64,000 nt of DNA from DASYML01 sp036399835 (lineage in GTDB: Bacteria; Acidobacteriota; Blastocatellia; Pyrinomonadales; Pyrinomonadaceae), in contig DASWMI010000082.1 in NCBI GenBank assembly GCA_036399835.1, positions 1 to 64,000 of the forward strand, in the 5' to 3' direction. A program made the translations under genes and the position numbers. The notes below the pieces were generated by a model. It ran no database searches, had not been told where the DNA came from, and saw nothing but the letters and a program-made list of their open reading frames with translations. Shown piece after piece: positions 44,539 through 52,797 of the stretch. Every line of letters begins with the position of its first letter. The stretch's first letter is position 1.

Positions 44539-44811
44539 TATTCTGTGATTTGAGCCTTTGAAATTATAGAGCCGGAGTTGGTCTTTGCCCGCGCGGTATT
44601 CGTAGCCGGTGTTGCCCGCGCTGAGGCGTATCCGCCAGCCCTGTGTAATCATCTGCGCGCTCATCTCTTCTTCGACGGGCGCGCCGAGCGCCGCATCAGG
44701 AAAGCTGGCATCTTCGACCGAATCCTGTTTGACTTCCGCTTCGGAAATATTCAGACGGCGTGCTAGGTCCGCGCGCGCTCGTTTAACCGCATCCTCTTTG
44801 CTCAAAGACAT
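44536..44811 (-). CDS. Small conserved hypothetical protein
   Basis: 91 residues. An N-terminal helix (EDAVKRARADLARRLNI) is followed by a short beta domain with FPDAALGAPVEEEMSAQMI and TQGWRIRLSAGNTGYEYRAG. That pattern (W/FPDxxLG...Q...GxxIxL...YxY) is found in many small bacterial proteins of unknown function. GAGGAG lies about 12 bp before the ATG. It precedes the subtilase on the same strand and could be a protease-associated protein, which is inference. Confidence 0.7.
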   Translation of the reverse strand: MSLSKEDAVKRARADLARRLNISEAEVKQDSVEDASFPDAALGAPVEEEMSAQMITQGWRIRLSAGNTGYEYRAGKDQLRLYNFKGSNHRI

Positions 44812-44979
44812 CTTTTCAGGTTAGCTCCTCTTTCAATTTACGCGGCTTTGTCTCGTCTGACTGATTTAACGAACAGAGCGCGCTGAAAGTTTCCGCCCTT
44901 GCTTGCTCGCAGTCAGTCTGCTTATTCTGCGCCTGTCCAAGCCACTTCGTCAAAGCTTAGGGCTTGCGCGACTGTGCGT

Positions 44980-45678
44980 ATGAATTCGACTCTGGCGGAG
45001 ACCATCAAGAAGGCCGATGAGCTTTACGCCTTGCGCTCGCGTGCCGAGAACGTGCGCGCGAGCGTAGCGCTGCTGCGGGCGGCGTCCGCCCCGCTTGATT
45101 ACGAAATCTGCTGGCGACTCGGGCGCGCACTTTTTTTTCTGGGCCAGGAGGCGCGGGCGAGAACCGAAGCGAGAGCCTTTCACAAAGAGGCCGCGGGGAT
45201 TTGCAAGCGGGCCGCCGAGCTTGAGCCGAGCCGCGTCGAGGGCCATTTCTGGCTCGGCGTCAACCTGGCGCTCTTGGCCCAACACGAAAATCCATTCAAG
45301 GCTTTGCTCAGAGCCTTCAGCGCCAGACGCACGCTCAGGCGCGCCGTTGAACTTGACCCGGCCTACCATGCGGCTGGCCCACTGCGCGTGCTCGCGCGTC
45401 TCGAACACAGGCTGCCCACCTTTCTCGGCGGAAGCCGCAAGCGTGCGTGCGCGCTTTTTCAAAGAGCCATCAGCCTGGACCAGCGGAATACCGTCACGCG
45501 TCTTTACTTCGCGGAACTGCTGCTCGAAACGGGAGACACTGCGGGCGCACGCCGCGAGCTTGAAGCCCTGCTCCGGACGCCTCCTGACCCGGCATGGGCT
45601 TTTGAAGACGCGCGCGACAGGCAGTTAGCGGAAAAGATGTTAAGAAGGATTCGAGACGGGCAGGACCGGAGCAAATAA
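44980..45678 (+). CDS. TPR/TatT-like helical repeat protein
   Basis: 232 residues from ATG 44980, the first start after which the family-like helices begin (MNSTLAETIKKADELYALR); the frame is open to 44899. The chain is tandem helical repeats: CKRAAELEPSRVEGHFWLGV, RRAVELDPAYHAAGP, GGSRKRACALFQRAISLD. The last phrase resembles TRAP-transporter T-component (TatT) proteins. No signal peptide and no TRAP genes nearby. The ribosome-binding site is weak. The role is unknown, probably protein-protein interaction. Confidence 0.7.
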   Translation: MNSTLAETIKKADELYALRSRAENVRASVALLRAASAPLDYEICWRLGRALFFLGQEARARTEARAFHKEAAGICKRAAELEPSRVEGHFWLGVNLALLAQHENPFKALLRAFSARRTLRRAVELDPAYHAAGPLRVLARLEHRLPTFLGGSRKRACALFQRAISLDQRNTVTRLYFAELLLETGDTAGARRELEALLRTPPDPAWAFEDARDRQLAEKMLRRIRDGQDRSK

Positions 45679-45763
45679 TTCAACGCGAGAGGAAGCAGAG
45701 GCTCGCAGAGAAAGCTATCGAACATGACAGCCATCAGCTCTGAAATTTTTAAGCTGAAAGCTT

Positions 45764-46525
45764 TTATCTTAAATCCCCAAAGAGATGCTGTAAGAGAGCC
45801 GTCACAATGATGGCTGCGGTTTCGGCTCGCAACACGCGCCCGCCCAAAGTGATGATGCTCCAACCCGCATCCAGCGCCTCTTTAATCTCTTCATCGGTCC
45901 AGCCGCCTTCCGACCCGACGAGCGCCGTCATGCTTTCCGGGATGCCATCAAGCCTTCCGGCAGCTTCGATGAGAGACACGCCATCGCGCTCGGAAAACAT
46001 CAGGCGAGACTCACCATCGCTCGCCGCGCTCTGGACCAGCTCTGTGAAGCTCGTGGGCACAAGCATCTCCGGCAGGCGTGCGCGCCCGGACTGCTTGGCT
46101 GCTTCGAGGGCTATGCGTTGCCAGCGCGCAGTACGCTTCATAGCATCCTGCTCATCGCGCAGACGCACATCCGCCAGCTTCGTCTCGACGGGCTGTATCC
46201 TCCGGACGCCCAGCTCCGTAGCCTTCTGCACGACCAGATCAAACTTTTCGCCCTTGAGCAAGGCGAGCGCGAGCGTCAAACGAAGCGGCGATTCGGGACG
46301 CGCGGGCGCGACCTCCTCATGCACAGAGAGCCGCGCGCCGTCGCGCCCGTACTCTTCTATCTCGCAACGAAATTCGCGCCCCTCGCCGTCGAAGACAAAG
46401 ACTTCCTCGCCTCGCCTGAGACGCAACACGTCGCGCAGATGTCGCGCCTCTTCAGCCGCCAGGCTGACCGTCCTCTCATCTGCCGCGAACGCCCCGCGCG
46501 GCGCGTAGAATCTTCGACGTGACAT
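45764..46525 (-). CDS. rsmE: 16S rRNA (uracil-1498-N3)-methyltransferase
   Basis: 253 residues, SPOUT methyltransferase. N-terminal PUA-like domain (FVFDGEGREFRCEI), substrate lysine region LLKGEKFDLVVQKATELGV, and the knotted SAM site LVGSEGGWTDEEI plus LGGRVLRAETAAI. It modifies U1498 of 16S rRNA in the assembled 30S subunit. It follows prmA on the same strand, a common pairing. Confidence 0.94.
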   Translation of the reverse strand: MSRRRFYAPRGAFAADERTVSLAAEEARHLRDVLRLRRGEEVFVFDGEGREFRCEIEEYGRDGARLSVHEEVAPARPESPLRLTLALALLKGEKFDLVVQKATELGVRRIQPVETKLADVRLRDEQDAMKRTARWQRIALEAAKQSGRARLPEMLVPTSFTELVQSAASDGESRLMFSERDGVSLIEAAGRLDGIPESMTALVGSEGGWTDEEIKEALDAGWSIITLGGRVLRAETAAIIVTALLQHLFGDLR

Positions 46526-46539
46526 AACATCAGAGGCCG

Positions 46540-46630
46540 GAGGTGAAAGATAAGAGAGCAGAGATCGTAGATGAGAGATTCGCTAAAAGCATTTACTGAC
46601 CTTGACCCTTTGACCTTTCATCTCTGCTTT
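46540..46630. repeat. Heptad-word hairpin between prmA and rsmE
   Basis: Left arm GTGAAAGATAAGAGAGCAGAGATCG with words GAGAGCA, GAGATCG; right arm TTGACCC, TTTGACC, TTTCATCTCTGC; loop core CTAAAAGCATT. Pairing is imperfect. Confidence 0.65.
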
Positions 46631-47493
46631 CAAACAATAATCGCCACCCATTCGCCTTCCGCTTTAAGCTCGCATACTTGCGTCATCCCGAGCGCGTGGA
46701 GGCGCTGGAGTATCTCTGCGGTTTGAGAATCGAGGATGCCGGAAAGAACCAGCCGCCCGCAGGTTGCGCCTATGAGCACGGGAAGCAGCGGGAGGATCAC
46801 GTCCGCCGTCAAGTTGGCGCAGACGAGGTCTGCTGAAGCGCTTGTTTCATCAATCGTCCCGGTGCGGAAAAGCACGCGGTCCGCCACGCCGTTGAGCAAG
46901 GCATTCTCGCGCGCAATCCTGATGGCCTCCGGGTCCGTGTCGCAGGCTTCGATGCGTGCCTGCGGGTCAAGCGCGGCGGCGGCAATCGAGAGGATGCCAG
47001 TCCCCGTGCCGACGTCCAGGAGGCTGCCGCCCGCGAAATATTTTTCGATGGCCCACAGGCAAAGCCGCGTCGTCTCATGCGTGCCCGTCCCGAAAGCCAT
47101 CCCAGGCTCTATGCGTATGACAATGCGGCCCGGCGCAGCCGAAACCTCGCTCCACGGCGGCGCGATGACAAAACGCTGGCCCACCTCGACCGGCTGCCAG
47201 CTCTTTTTCCACTCGCCGAGCCAGTCTCTCTCAGCAACCTCCCGCAGGCTCATCTCGCGCACGGCGGAGGTCTCAATCTCGTAGAGCCGCAAGGCTTCAA
47301 ACAGCTTTCCTCTCAACATCTCGCGCGCGGGCGGCTCTTCAAAATAACCGCTCACGCGCACCCCGCCGTCGCTCTCATCCAGGCTCTCTGTGCCGAGCGC
47401 ACCGGCTTCCATCAAAGCATACTCGACGGCCTCGCGCGCCTCGGACCTGAGCAACACATCAACCGCATACCAGACTTTTCCGCTCGCGCGCAT
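46630..47493 (-). CDS. prmA: Ribosomal protein L11 methyltransferase
   Basis: 287 residues. Rossmann SAM-binding LLDVGTGTGILSIAAAAL, acidic residue after strand 2 (IEACDTDPEA), motif IV VCANLTADVILPLLP; N-terminal substrate-recognition domain with DWLGEWKKSWQPVEVG. It trimethylates L11 lysines. Member of the pepT-era-prmA-rsmE minus-strand run. Confidence 0.93.
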   Translation of the reverse strand: MRASGKVWYAVDVLLRSEAREAVEYALMEAGALGTESLDESDGGVRVSGYFEEPPAREMLRGKLFEALRLYEIETSAVREMSLREVAERDWLGEWKKSWQPVEVGQRFVIAPPWSEVSAAPGRIVIRIEPGMAFGTGTHETTRLCLWAIEKYFAGGSLLDVGTGTGILSIAAAALDPQARIEACDTDPEAIRIARENALLNGVADRVLFRTGTIDETSASADLVCANLTADVILPLLPVLIGATCGRLVLSGILDSQTAEILQRLHALGMTQVCELKAEGEWVAIIV

Positions 47494-47503
47494 CAGGGTT
47501 AAG

Positions 47504-47585
47504 AGAGCGATGAGCGATGAATGATAAGAGAAAAGCTATTCTCGCTTATTCTTTCTGATCGCTCATCGCTGATCTCTGCTCATTG
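47504..47585. repeat. Heptad-word hairpin overlapping the end of era
   Basis: Left arm GCGATGA, GCGATGA, ATGATAAGAG; right arm CGCTTATTC..., GATCGCTCATCGCTGATC; loop core GAAAAGCTATTC. The right arm covers the last codons of era (47546-47585). Confidence 0.85.
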
Positions 47586-48523
47586 ACTCCCATCTCGTCA
47601 AGCAAGTTTGTCTTATCGCGCCAGCCCGCTTCGACCTTGACGAAGAGTTCGAGATGGCAGCGATGGCCGAGCAAGTTTTCGATGTCGTGGCGTGCGCGCG
47701 TGCCTATCTCTTTGAGGCGTTCGGCTCCATGCCCGATGATGATTTTCTTCTGCGTCGGCCTTTCGACATAGATGGCGCAGTAGATGCGCGAGAAATCTGC
47801 GCTCACCTCTTCAAACTTTTCGGTGACGACCGCCGTGACATACGGTATCTCTTCGCCCGTCGTGTGCAGAATCTTTTCGCGCACGATCTCCGCGACCAGC
47901 AGACGCAGAGGCTGGTCCGTCAATTCATCTTCGGCAAAGATGGCTTCGCTTTCAGGGAGACGGCTGATTATCTCTTTGATCAAGACATCGAGCATGTCTC
48001 CCTTCAAGGCCGAGAGCGGGACGACAGACTGCCAGTCGTACTCCTGCCCGTACCATTCCATGAGCGGCAAGAGCCTGGACTTGTCCTCCAGCTTGTCAGT
48101 CTTGTTGAGCAAGAGCAGCGCGGGCTTGCCCGTCTCCTTGACCAGCTCAAGCACGAAGCGGTCGCCGTTGCCCGTAGAGACGCTGGCATCGCGTATCAGG
48201 CACACGAGGTCAACGCCTTCGAGCGCGTCATGCACAGCCGACATCATCCTGCGATTGAGCAGATAACCGGGCTTATGCACGCCCGGCGTGTCCACCAGCA
48301 CGACCTGACCTTCGGGCCGCGTCAGGATGCCCAGGATTTTGTAGCGCGTCGTCTGCGGCTTATCCGAAACGGCGGCAATCTTCTCGCCCACCAGCCGGTT
48401 CAAGAGCGTAGACTTTCCGGCATTGGGCCTGCCAATCAAGGCTACATATCCAGCGCGATAATTTGTCGCAGGGCTGTGAGACATCAATTTTAGTCTGGAA
48501 GCGTTGGCGCTCAAGACAGTCAT
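47546..48523 (-). CDS. era: GTPase Era
   Basis: Up to 325 residues; ATG 48484 (MSHSPATNYRAG) is the alternative and closer to the usual start. G motifs: GRPNAGKST (G1), VDTPGVHKPG (G3), LLLNKTDKLED (G4). C-terminal KH domain with KKIIIGHGAERLKEIGTRAR. Era binds the 3' end of 16S rRNA during 30S maturation, fitting rsmE nearby. After the KH domain the tail NEQRSAMSDQKE is encoded by the hairpin repeat at 47504-47585 and is not part of the family. Confidence 0.94.
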   Translation of the reverse strand: MTVLSANASRLKLMSHSPATNYRAGYVALIGRPNAGKSTLLNRLVGEKIAAVSDKPQTTRYKILGILTRPEGQVVLVDTPGVHKPGYLLNRRMMSAVHDALEGVDLVCLIRDASVSTGNGDRFVLELVKETGKPALLLLNKTDKLEDKSRLLPLMEWYGQEYDWQSVVPLSALKGDMLDVLIKEIISRLPESEAIFAEDELTDQPLRLLVAEIVREKILHTTGEEIPYVTAVVTEKFEEVSADFSRIYCAIYVERPTQKKIIIGHGAERLKEIGTRARHDIENLLGHRCHLELFVKVEAGWRDKTNLLDEMGVNEQRSAMSDQKE

Positions 48524-48567
48524 CTTTATTCGGACGACCTCTCTTCTTTACGGCGGATAAGCTTCTG

Positions 48568-49728
48568 CTATCCCTGGCCTCTCGCCAGCTCGCCGTTGAG
48601 CTTGAGGATTTCCAGCGTCATCTCGGCGGAGGCGTACATGTCTTTGACATCGAGCCATTCGTTGACGGTGTGGATGGCGCGCATCCCTGTGCCTAGATTG
48701 GCGCATTCGATGCCTTTACGGTTAAAGATATTGGCATCGCAGCCGCCGCCTGAAGCCATCGTCTCGACGTTGAGGCCCATACGCGTTGCGGCCTGCTTGA
48801 CGAGCTGGACCACACGCGAGCTATCGGGGACGTTCATCGCGTAGTATTCAGGCTCGACCGAAGATTCGACGCGCCCGCGCGTGGTCCGCCCTTCGACCGT
48901 CACTTCATACTTGGCTGCGGCCTCTTCAAAGCAACGGACCATGTGATCGCACTGCGCCTTGAGTTTCTCTTCGCTCAGAGAGCGCGCTTCGCCCTTGAGA
49001 TAGACGAAGTTGGTGATGATGTTGGTGGCCTTGCCGCCCTCTATGACGCCGATGTTGGCGGTCGTCTCTTCGTCTATGCGGAAGAGCCTCATCTTAGCGA
49101 TGGCTTCGGCGGCAATCTTGATGGCCGAGATGCCATCTTCCGGAGCGACGCCCGCGTGTGCTTCCAGCCCGTACACTTTGAATTCGAGATGGTTGGCCGA
49201 AGGACCTTTGGTGAAGAGAAAGCCCGGGTCATCGGAATCGAAGACGATGCCGTACTTCGACCTGATTTTTGAGACATCAAGATTCTTTGCGCCGAGCAGT
49301 CCGACCTCTTCGCAGATGGAGAAGACCGCTTCGATGTCCGTGTGCGGAATGTTCTGTTCCTGTAGGCAGCGTATGGTCTCGATAATGACGGCGCAGCCGG
49401 ATTTATCATCGCCGCCGAGGACGGTCGTCCCGTCCGTGCGTATCCGGTCGCCCTCGACGATGGGCTTGACTCCCTTGCCGGGGACGACCGTATCCATGTG
49501 CGCGCTCATCATAATCGGCTCGGCATCAGGAATAGTGCCCTTAAAACGAGCGATGACGTTGCCGGAATTGCCGCCGACCTTCTCGCCCGCGTCGTCTATC
49601 TCAACCGACGCGCCCATCTCTTCGCAATACTGCTTGATGCGCTCGGCCACGTCGCGCTCTTCGCGCGAGATGCTGTCAATCTGGACCAATTCGAGAAGAA
49701 GATTCTTGATGCGCTCCTGGTTAATCAT
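48568..49728 (-). CDS. M20-family peptidase (tripeptidase T-like)
   Basis: 386 residues. Zinc ligands and catalytic residues in SAHMDTVVPGKG, LGGDDKSGCA (bridging Asp) and CEEVGLLGAKNLD (catalytic Glu pair); dimerisation lid domain (about 185-290). GAGGAG is spaced 7 bp from the ATG. An aminopeptidase acting on short peptides, closest in layout to PepT-like proteins. It is upstream of era with a 44-bp gap. Confidence 0.9.
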   Translation of the reverse strand: MINQERIKNLLLELVQIDSISREERDVAERIKQYCEEMGASVEIDDAGEKVGGNSGNVIARFKGTIPDAEPIMMSAHMDTVVPGKGVKPIVEGDRIRTDGTTVLGGDDKSGCAVIIETIRCLQEQNIPHTDIEAVFSICEEVGLLGAKNLDVSKIRSKYGIVFDSDDPGFLFTKGPSANHLEFKVYGLEAHAGVAPEDGISAIKIAAEAIAKMRLFRIDEETTANIGVIEGGKATNIITNFVYLKGEARSLSEEKLKAQCDHMVRCFEEAAAKYEVTVEGRTTRGRVESSVEPEYYAMNVPDSSRVVQLVKQAATRMGLNVETMASGGGCDANIFNRKGIECANLGTGMRAIHTVNEWLDVKDMYASAEMTLEILKLNGELARGQG

Positions 49729-49876
49729 GCTTAACTCCTCAAGAGAGATACTATGACCTGCGAGAGAGAAACTTTAGCAATCAGCTATCCTTCATCCTCA
49801 GCCGGTCAACACACAGGTCCGGGCCAAAGACGATGAGAATAGCTGAAAGCCTTACTATACAAAAATTCCATCCGGG

Positions 49877-50635
49877 CTACGAGCCTCGTGCGCGCCACTC
49901 ATCCCCGCGCCGTCTGATTTCATCCAGAGCCTCTTGCAGCTCGCGTTGTTTGGCCTGGAGCAGCTCTTCATCTGCGTCCGATGGGACAAAGATGGACGGC
50001 GCGATGAGGACGCGTGCGCGCGTGAAGGGTTTTGGAATCTGAAACTGGTCCCAGCTCTTTTTGACTTCCCAGAGACGAGCCGCAGCGATGTTGAAGGGCA
50101 GGACTGGCTGGCCCGTTTTTTTCGCCAGCAGCAGCGCGCCCATCTTGGCAACATAGCGCGGCCCTTTTGGACCATCAATCGTAAAGGCCGTCGGATAGCC
50201 CTTGCGCATGATGCGGACCATCTCGACCAGCGCCCCTATCCCGCCGCGTGTGCTTGAGCCGCGCGAAGCTCCGTAGCCGAAGCGTTGTATAAAACGCGCG
50301 ATGTATTCACCATCAAAGCTCTGCGAGGTCATCACGACGATGTTTCGTTTCTGCCAGAAGTAGGTGGCTAGAAAGACTCGGTTGTGCCAGAAGGTATAGA
50401 TGGGGAGACGCCCCGCGCGCGTAGCCTCCTCCCAGTGCTCCCAGCCTTCGACCTCGAAACGCACAGTGCGCCCGATGCTTTTAATCAGGAGATAAAAGAG
50501 CAGGTCTGCGGCGCGAATCAGCAGCCGCTCCGCGAAGGGATAAGCTGAGAGGTTCGCAAACTTGTAGACCTTCTCCGCTCGCTCGCCGTCGTTGCGGCGC
50601 TTGATATAACGCTCTTGTTCCGCTGAAGCCTGCAT
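49877..50635 (-). CDS. DUF374 lysophospholipid acyltransferase-like protein
   Basis: 252 residues. N-terminal membrane-associated helix (LLFYLLIKSIG) and the DUF374 core: FWHNRVFL, SQSFDGEYIARFIQRFGY, RGSSTRGGIGALVEM, TIDGPKGPRYVAKMGALLLA. Related to PlsC/LpxL acyltransferases, and in some bacteria members complete lipid A. The LpxL-like gene is immediately upstream on the same strand, so both may act on lipid A or another membrane lipid. Confidence 0.88.
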   Translation of the reverse strand: MQASAEQERYIKRRNDGERAEKVYKFANLSAYPFAERLLIRAADLLFYLLIKSIGRTVRFEVEGWEHWEEATRAGRLPIYTFWHNRVFLATYFWQKRNIVVMTSQSFDGEYIARFIQRFGYGASRGSSTRGGIGALVEMVRIMRKGYPTAFTIDGPKGPRYVAKMGALLLAKKTGQPVLPFNIAAARLWEVKKSWDQFQIPKPFTRARVLIAPSIFVPSDADEELLQAKQRELQEALDEIRRRGDEWRARGS

Positions 50636-50672
50636 AAGTTTAGCCGTGTGAGTCTAGCAGAAAAGAAACCGG

Positions 50673-50751
50673 GCAGTCAGCCGCGAGTCATCAGCAGTCA
50701 GCGGAAGCAACCTGTTTGTCCCTGACTGCTCATTGCTCACCGCTCACCGCT
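50673..50751. repeat. Heptad-word hairpin, GTCAGC family
   Basis: Left arm GCAGTCAGCCGCGAGTCA, GCAGTCAGCGG; right arm CTGACTGC, TCATTGC, TCACCGC, TCACCGC; loop AAGCAACCTGTTTG. The last right-arm unit includes the stop codon of the LpxL-like gene (50744-50746). Confidence 0.8.
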
Positions 50752-51676
50752 TTTTATACAAATCCGGTTCGCCTGGCGGGCGCGTGCGCCAGCGTTTGTG
50801 TATCCAGAGCCACTGGTCCGGGTAGAGACGAACCATCCGTTCGATGGCTGCTGTGAAGCGCGCCGTGTTGATTTCTATATCGCGTTTGTTGTCGCCCGTG
50901 CGTATTAGCTCGATTGGCGGGTCGCCGTGAAAAAAGTAGCGCCCGCGCTCTTCGTCCCAGATGGCGCAGGTGGGAATGACCATCGCGTTGGTGCGCAGGG
51001 CGAGCGTGGCGATGCCTGCGGTGGTGCAGGCCGGGTGGTCGAAGAAGGGAACGAAGACGCCTTCGTTGGGCTGCGTGTTGAGGTCCGCGAGGATGCCCAG
51101 CGTGCCCCCTTCGCGCAGGACGCGCAGGGCCTGTCGCGCGGCGACCCTTTTGTCTATGGCCTTGTTGCCAAAGCGCGTGCGTATGCCTTCGATCAGCTCT
51201 TCTATGCGCGGGTTGTCAATCGGTCGGACCAGAAAGTTGATCGGATATTCGAGAGCGGACCAGCCGAAGCTGAGCAACTCCCATGCGCCCAGGTGTCCGG
51301 TCAGAAAAATCACGCCGCGTTTTTCCCGCTCGGCCTCGCGCAGGTGGGCCAGTCCGACCTGGTCGTATTCGACCATCCGGCGCAAGGATTCCGGTGTCGC
51401 ACGCGGAAACTGGCTGAACTCTCCGAGCAGGCGGCCCAAACTTCTAAAGCTGCTGCGCAAGAGCCGCTCGCGCTCGCTCGCCGTCATCTCAGGGAAAGCC
51501 AGCTCAAGGTTGCGCTCGCCCGTGCGTCTCAAGCCGCCGCCCAAACTGTAAGCCATACGGCCCAGCCCTCGCCCCACGGTGACAGCCGCACGGCGCGGCA
51601 GTAGGCCCAGAGCGCCGAGCATCGCGCGCGCCGCCGCGTATTCCAAAATTTCCTGTACTTTTCCAGGTTTCGCCAT
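50744..51676 (-). CDS. LpxL/HtrB-like lipid A acyltransferase
   Basis: 310 residues of the LpxL family that adds secondary acyl chains to lipid A at the inner membrane. The HX4E catalytic motif is TGHLGAWELLSFGW; other landmarks are GILADLNTQPNEGVFVPFF and the C-terminal YPDQWLWIHKRWRTRP. It supports a lipid A-containing outer membrane. The stop lies in the adjoining hairpin repeat. Confidence 0.92.
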   Translation of the reverse strand: MAKPGKVQEILEYAAARAMLGALGLLPRRAAVTVGRGLGRMAYSLGGGLRRTGERNLELAFPEMTASERERLLRSSFRSLGRLLGEFSQFPRATPESLRRMVEYDQVGLAHLREAEREKRGVIFLTGHLGAWELLSFGWSALEYPINFLVRPIDNPRIEELIEGIRTRFGNKAIDKRVAARQALRVLREGGTLGILADLNTQPNEGVFVPFFDHPACTTAGIATLALRTNAMVIPTCAIWDEERGRYFFHGDPPIELIRTGDNKRDIEINTARFTAAIERMVRLYPDQWLWIHKRWRTRPPGEPDLYKKR

Positions 51677-51707
51677 CTATGAAATAAAAGAGCGCGAGTA
51701 TAGCTTA

Positions 51708-51821
51708 AAGCGGTGACAAGCGACAGGTGACGGGTGACAAGCGAAAAGCTTATTCTTTCCTGTCATCTATCACCCGTTGCTTGTCAACTGTCACTTGTCA
51801 CCCATTACTGTTCACCCGTAA
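51708..51821. repeat. Heptad-word hairpin, GTGACAA family
   Basis: Left arm GTGACAA, GCGACAG, GTGACGG, GTGACAA; right arm CTGTCAT, CTATCAC, CCGTTGC, TTGTCAAC, TGTCACT, TGTCACC; loop GCGAAAAGCTTATTC. The spacer lies between divergent genes, so each may have its promoter nearby. Confidence 0.85.
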
Positions 51822-51923
51822 CGGCTTTTGATATTATGCGAAACCCGGAGCGAGCGTTTTTCGTAAGAGGTTGGCGGAAAAGCATTGCTCTCCCTCCGAA
51901 TTCATCAAGCGGAAAAGAGGTTG

Positions 51924-52793
51924 ATGGAGAAACGACGAATTCTCATCGTTGATAACAACGATGAATTGCGCTCAACGCTGGAAGAGGTGCTGCGCGATCT
52001 CGGCCATGATGTAGTGGCGACGGGAGACCGCGCAGAGGCTCTGGCCCGTGAAGACCTCGAAGAGTTCGACCTGATTATCTCGGACCTCACAGACGACATT
52101 GATTCGGGCGTGCAAATCCTTAGCGAGTTAAAACGTAAACGCCTGCTCGTGCCCGTCGTCGTCTCTTCGGATGAATCGCAGCAGCCCGGCATCGTCAAGG
52201 CTTTCAAGATGGGCGCGGCCAATTTCCTGCGCACGCCTTATGAAAAAGAAGAGCTGCTCAACATCGTCGAAAAAACTCTCTCCTACAAGCTGCGCTTCGT
52301 TGACGACCTCAAGGTGCTGCCGCATGTTCACGAGAAGATAGAGTTCGAGCTGCCGAGCGATCTTTCGTTGATGGACGGGGTGCTCAACTACCTCATCGAG
52401 CGCGTCGCCAAGCTCGGCATCATCCAACCCGAAAAGTCCAACCTCTTCGTCGCCCTCGATGAAGCCTTCGTCAACGCCGTCAAGCACGGCAACCGGAGCG
52501 ACCTTCACAAGCTGGTCCGCATCACGGCAGAGCTTTCCGCCAGCGAGGCGCGCTTTACGGTCGAGGACGAGGGCGAAGGCTTCGACGTGCGCGCCATCCC
52601 AGACCCGTGCGACCCCGCCAATCTCTTCAAGTCTTCAGGGCGCGGCGTGCTGCTCATCTACAACATCATGGACGAAGTGCAGTACAACGAGCGCGGCAAC
52701 CGGCTGACGATGGTCAAACGACCGGAAGATTCCTTCGATGCGAAACTGATTGAGACTCTCGCTCCCGAAGACGACCAGCAGGACCAAAGTTAG
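51924..52793 (+). CDS. Response-regulator receiver fused to RsbW-like ATPase
   Basis: 289 residues from ATG 51924 (AAGAGG upstream). Receiver domain (1-120): ILIVDNNDELRST (acidic pocket), phosphoacceptor Asp in LIISDLTDD (about 54) and the Ser in PVVVSSDES. The invariant lysine of the K-P motif is Arg here (FLRTPYEKEEL). Residues ~150-270 are a GHKL anti-sigma-type ATPase: ALDEAFVNAVKHGNRS (N box), VEDEGEGFDVRAIPDP (G1) and SSGRGVLLIYNIMD (G2). It reads as phosphorylation-gated partner switching in one chain. No kinase or STAS gene is adjacent. Confidence 0.88.
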   Translation: MEKRRILIVDNNDELRSTLEEVLRDLGHDVVATGDRAEALAREDLEEFDLIISDLTDDIDSGVQILSELKRKRLLVPVVVSSDESQQPGIVKAFKMGAANFLRTPYEKEELLNIVEKTLSYKLRFVDDLKVLPHVHEKIEFELPSDLSLMDGVLNYLIERVAKLGIIQPEKSNLFVALDEAFVNAVKHGNRSDLHKLVRITAELSASEARFTVEDEGEGFDVRAIPDPCDPANLFKSSGRGVLLIYNIMDEVQYNERGNRLTMVKRPEDSFDAKLIETLAPEDDQQDQS

Positions 52794-52797
52794 CGAC

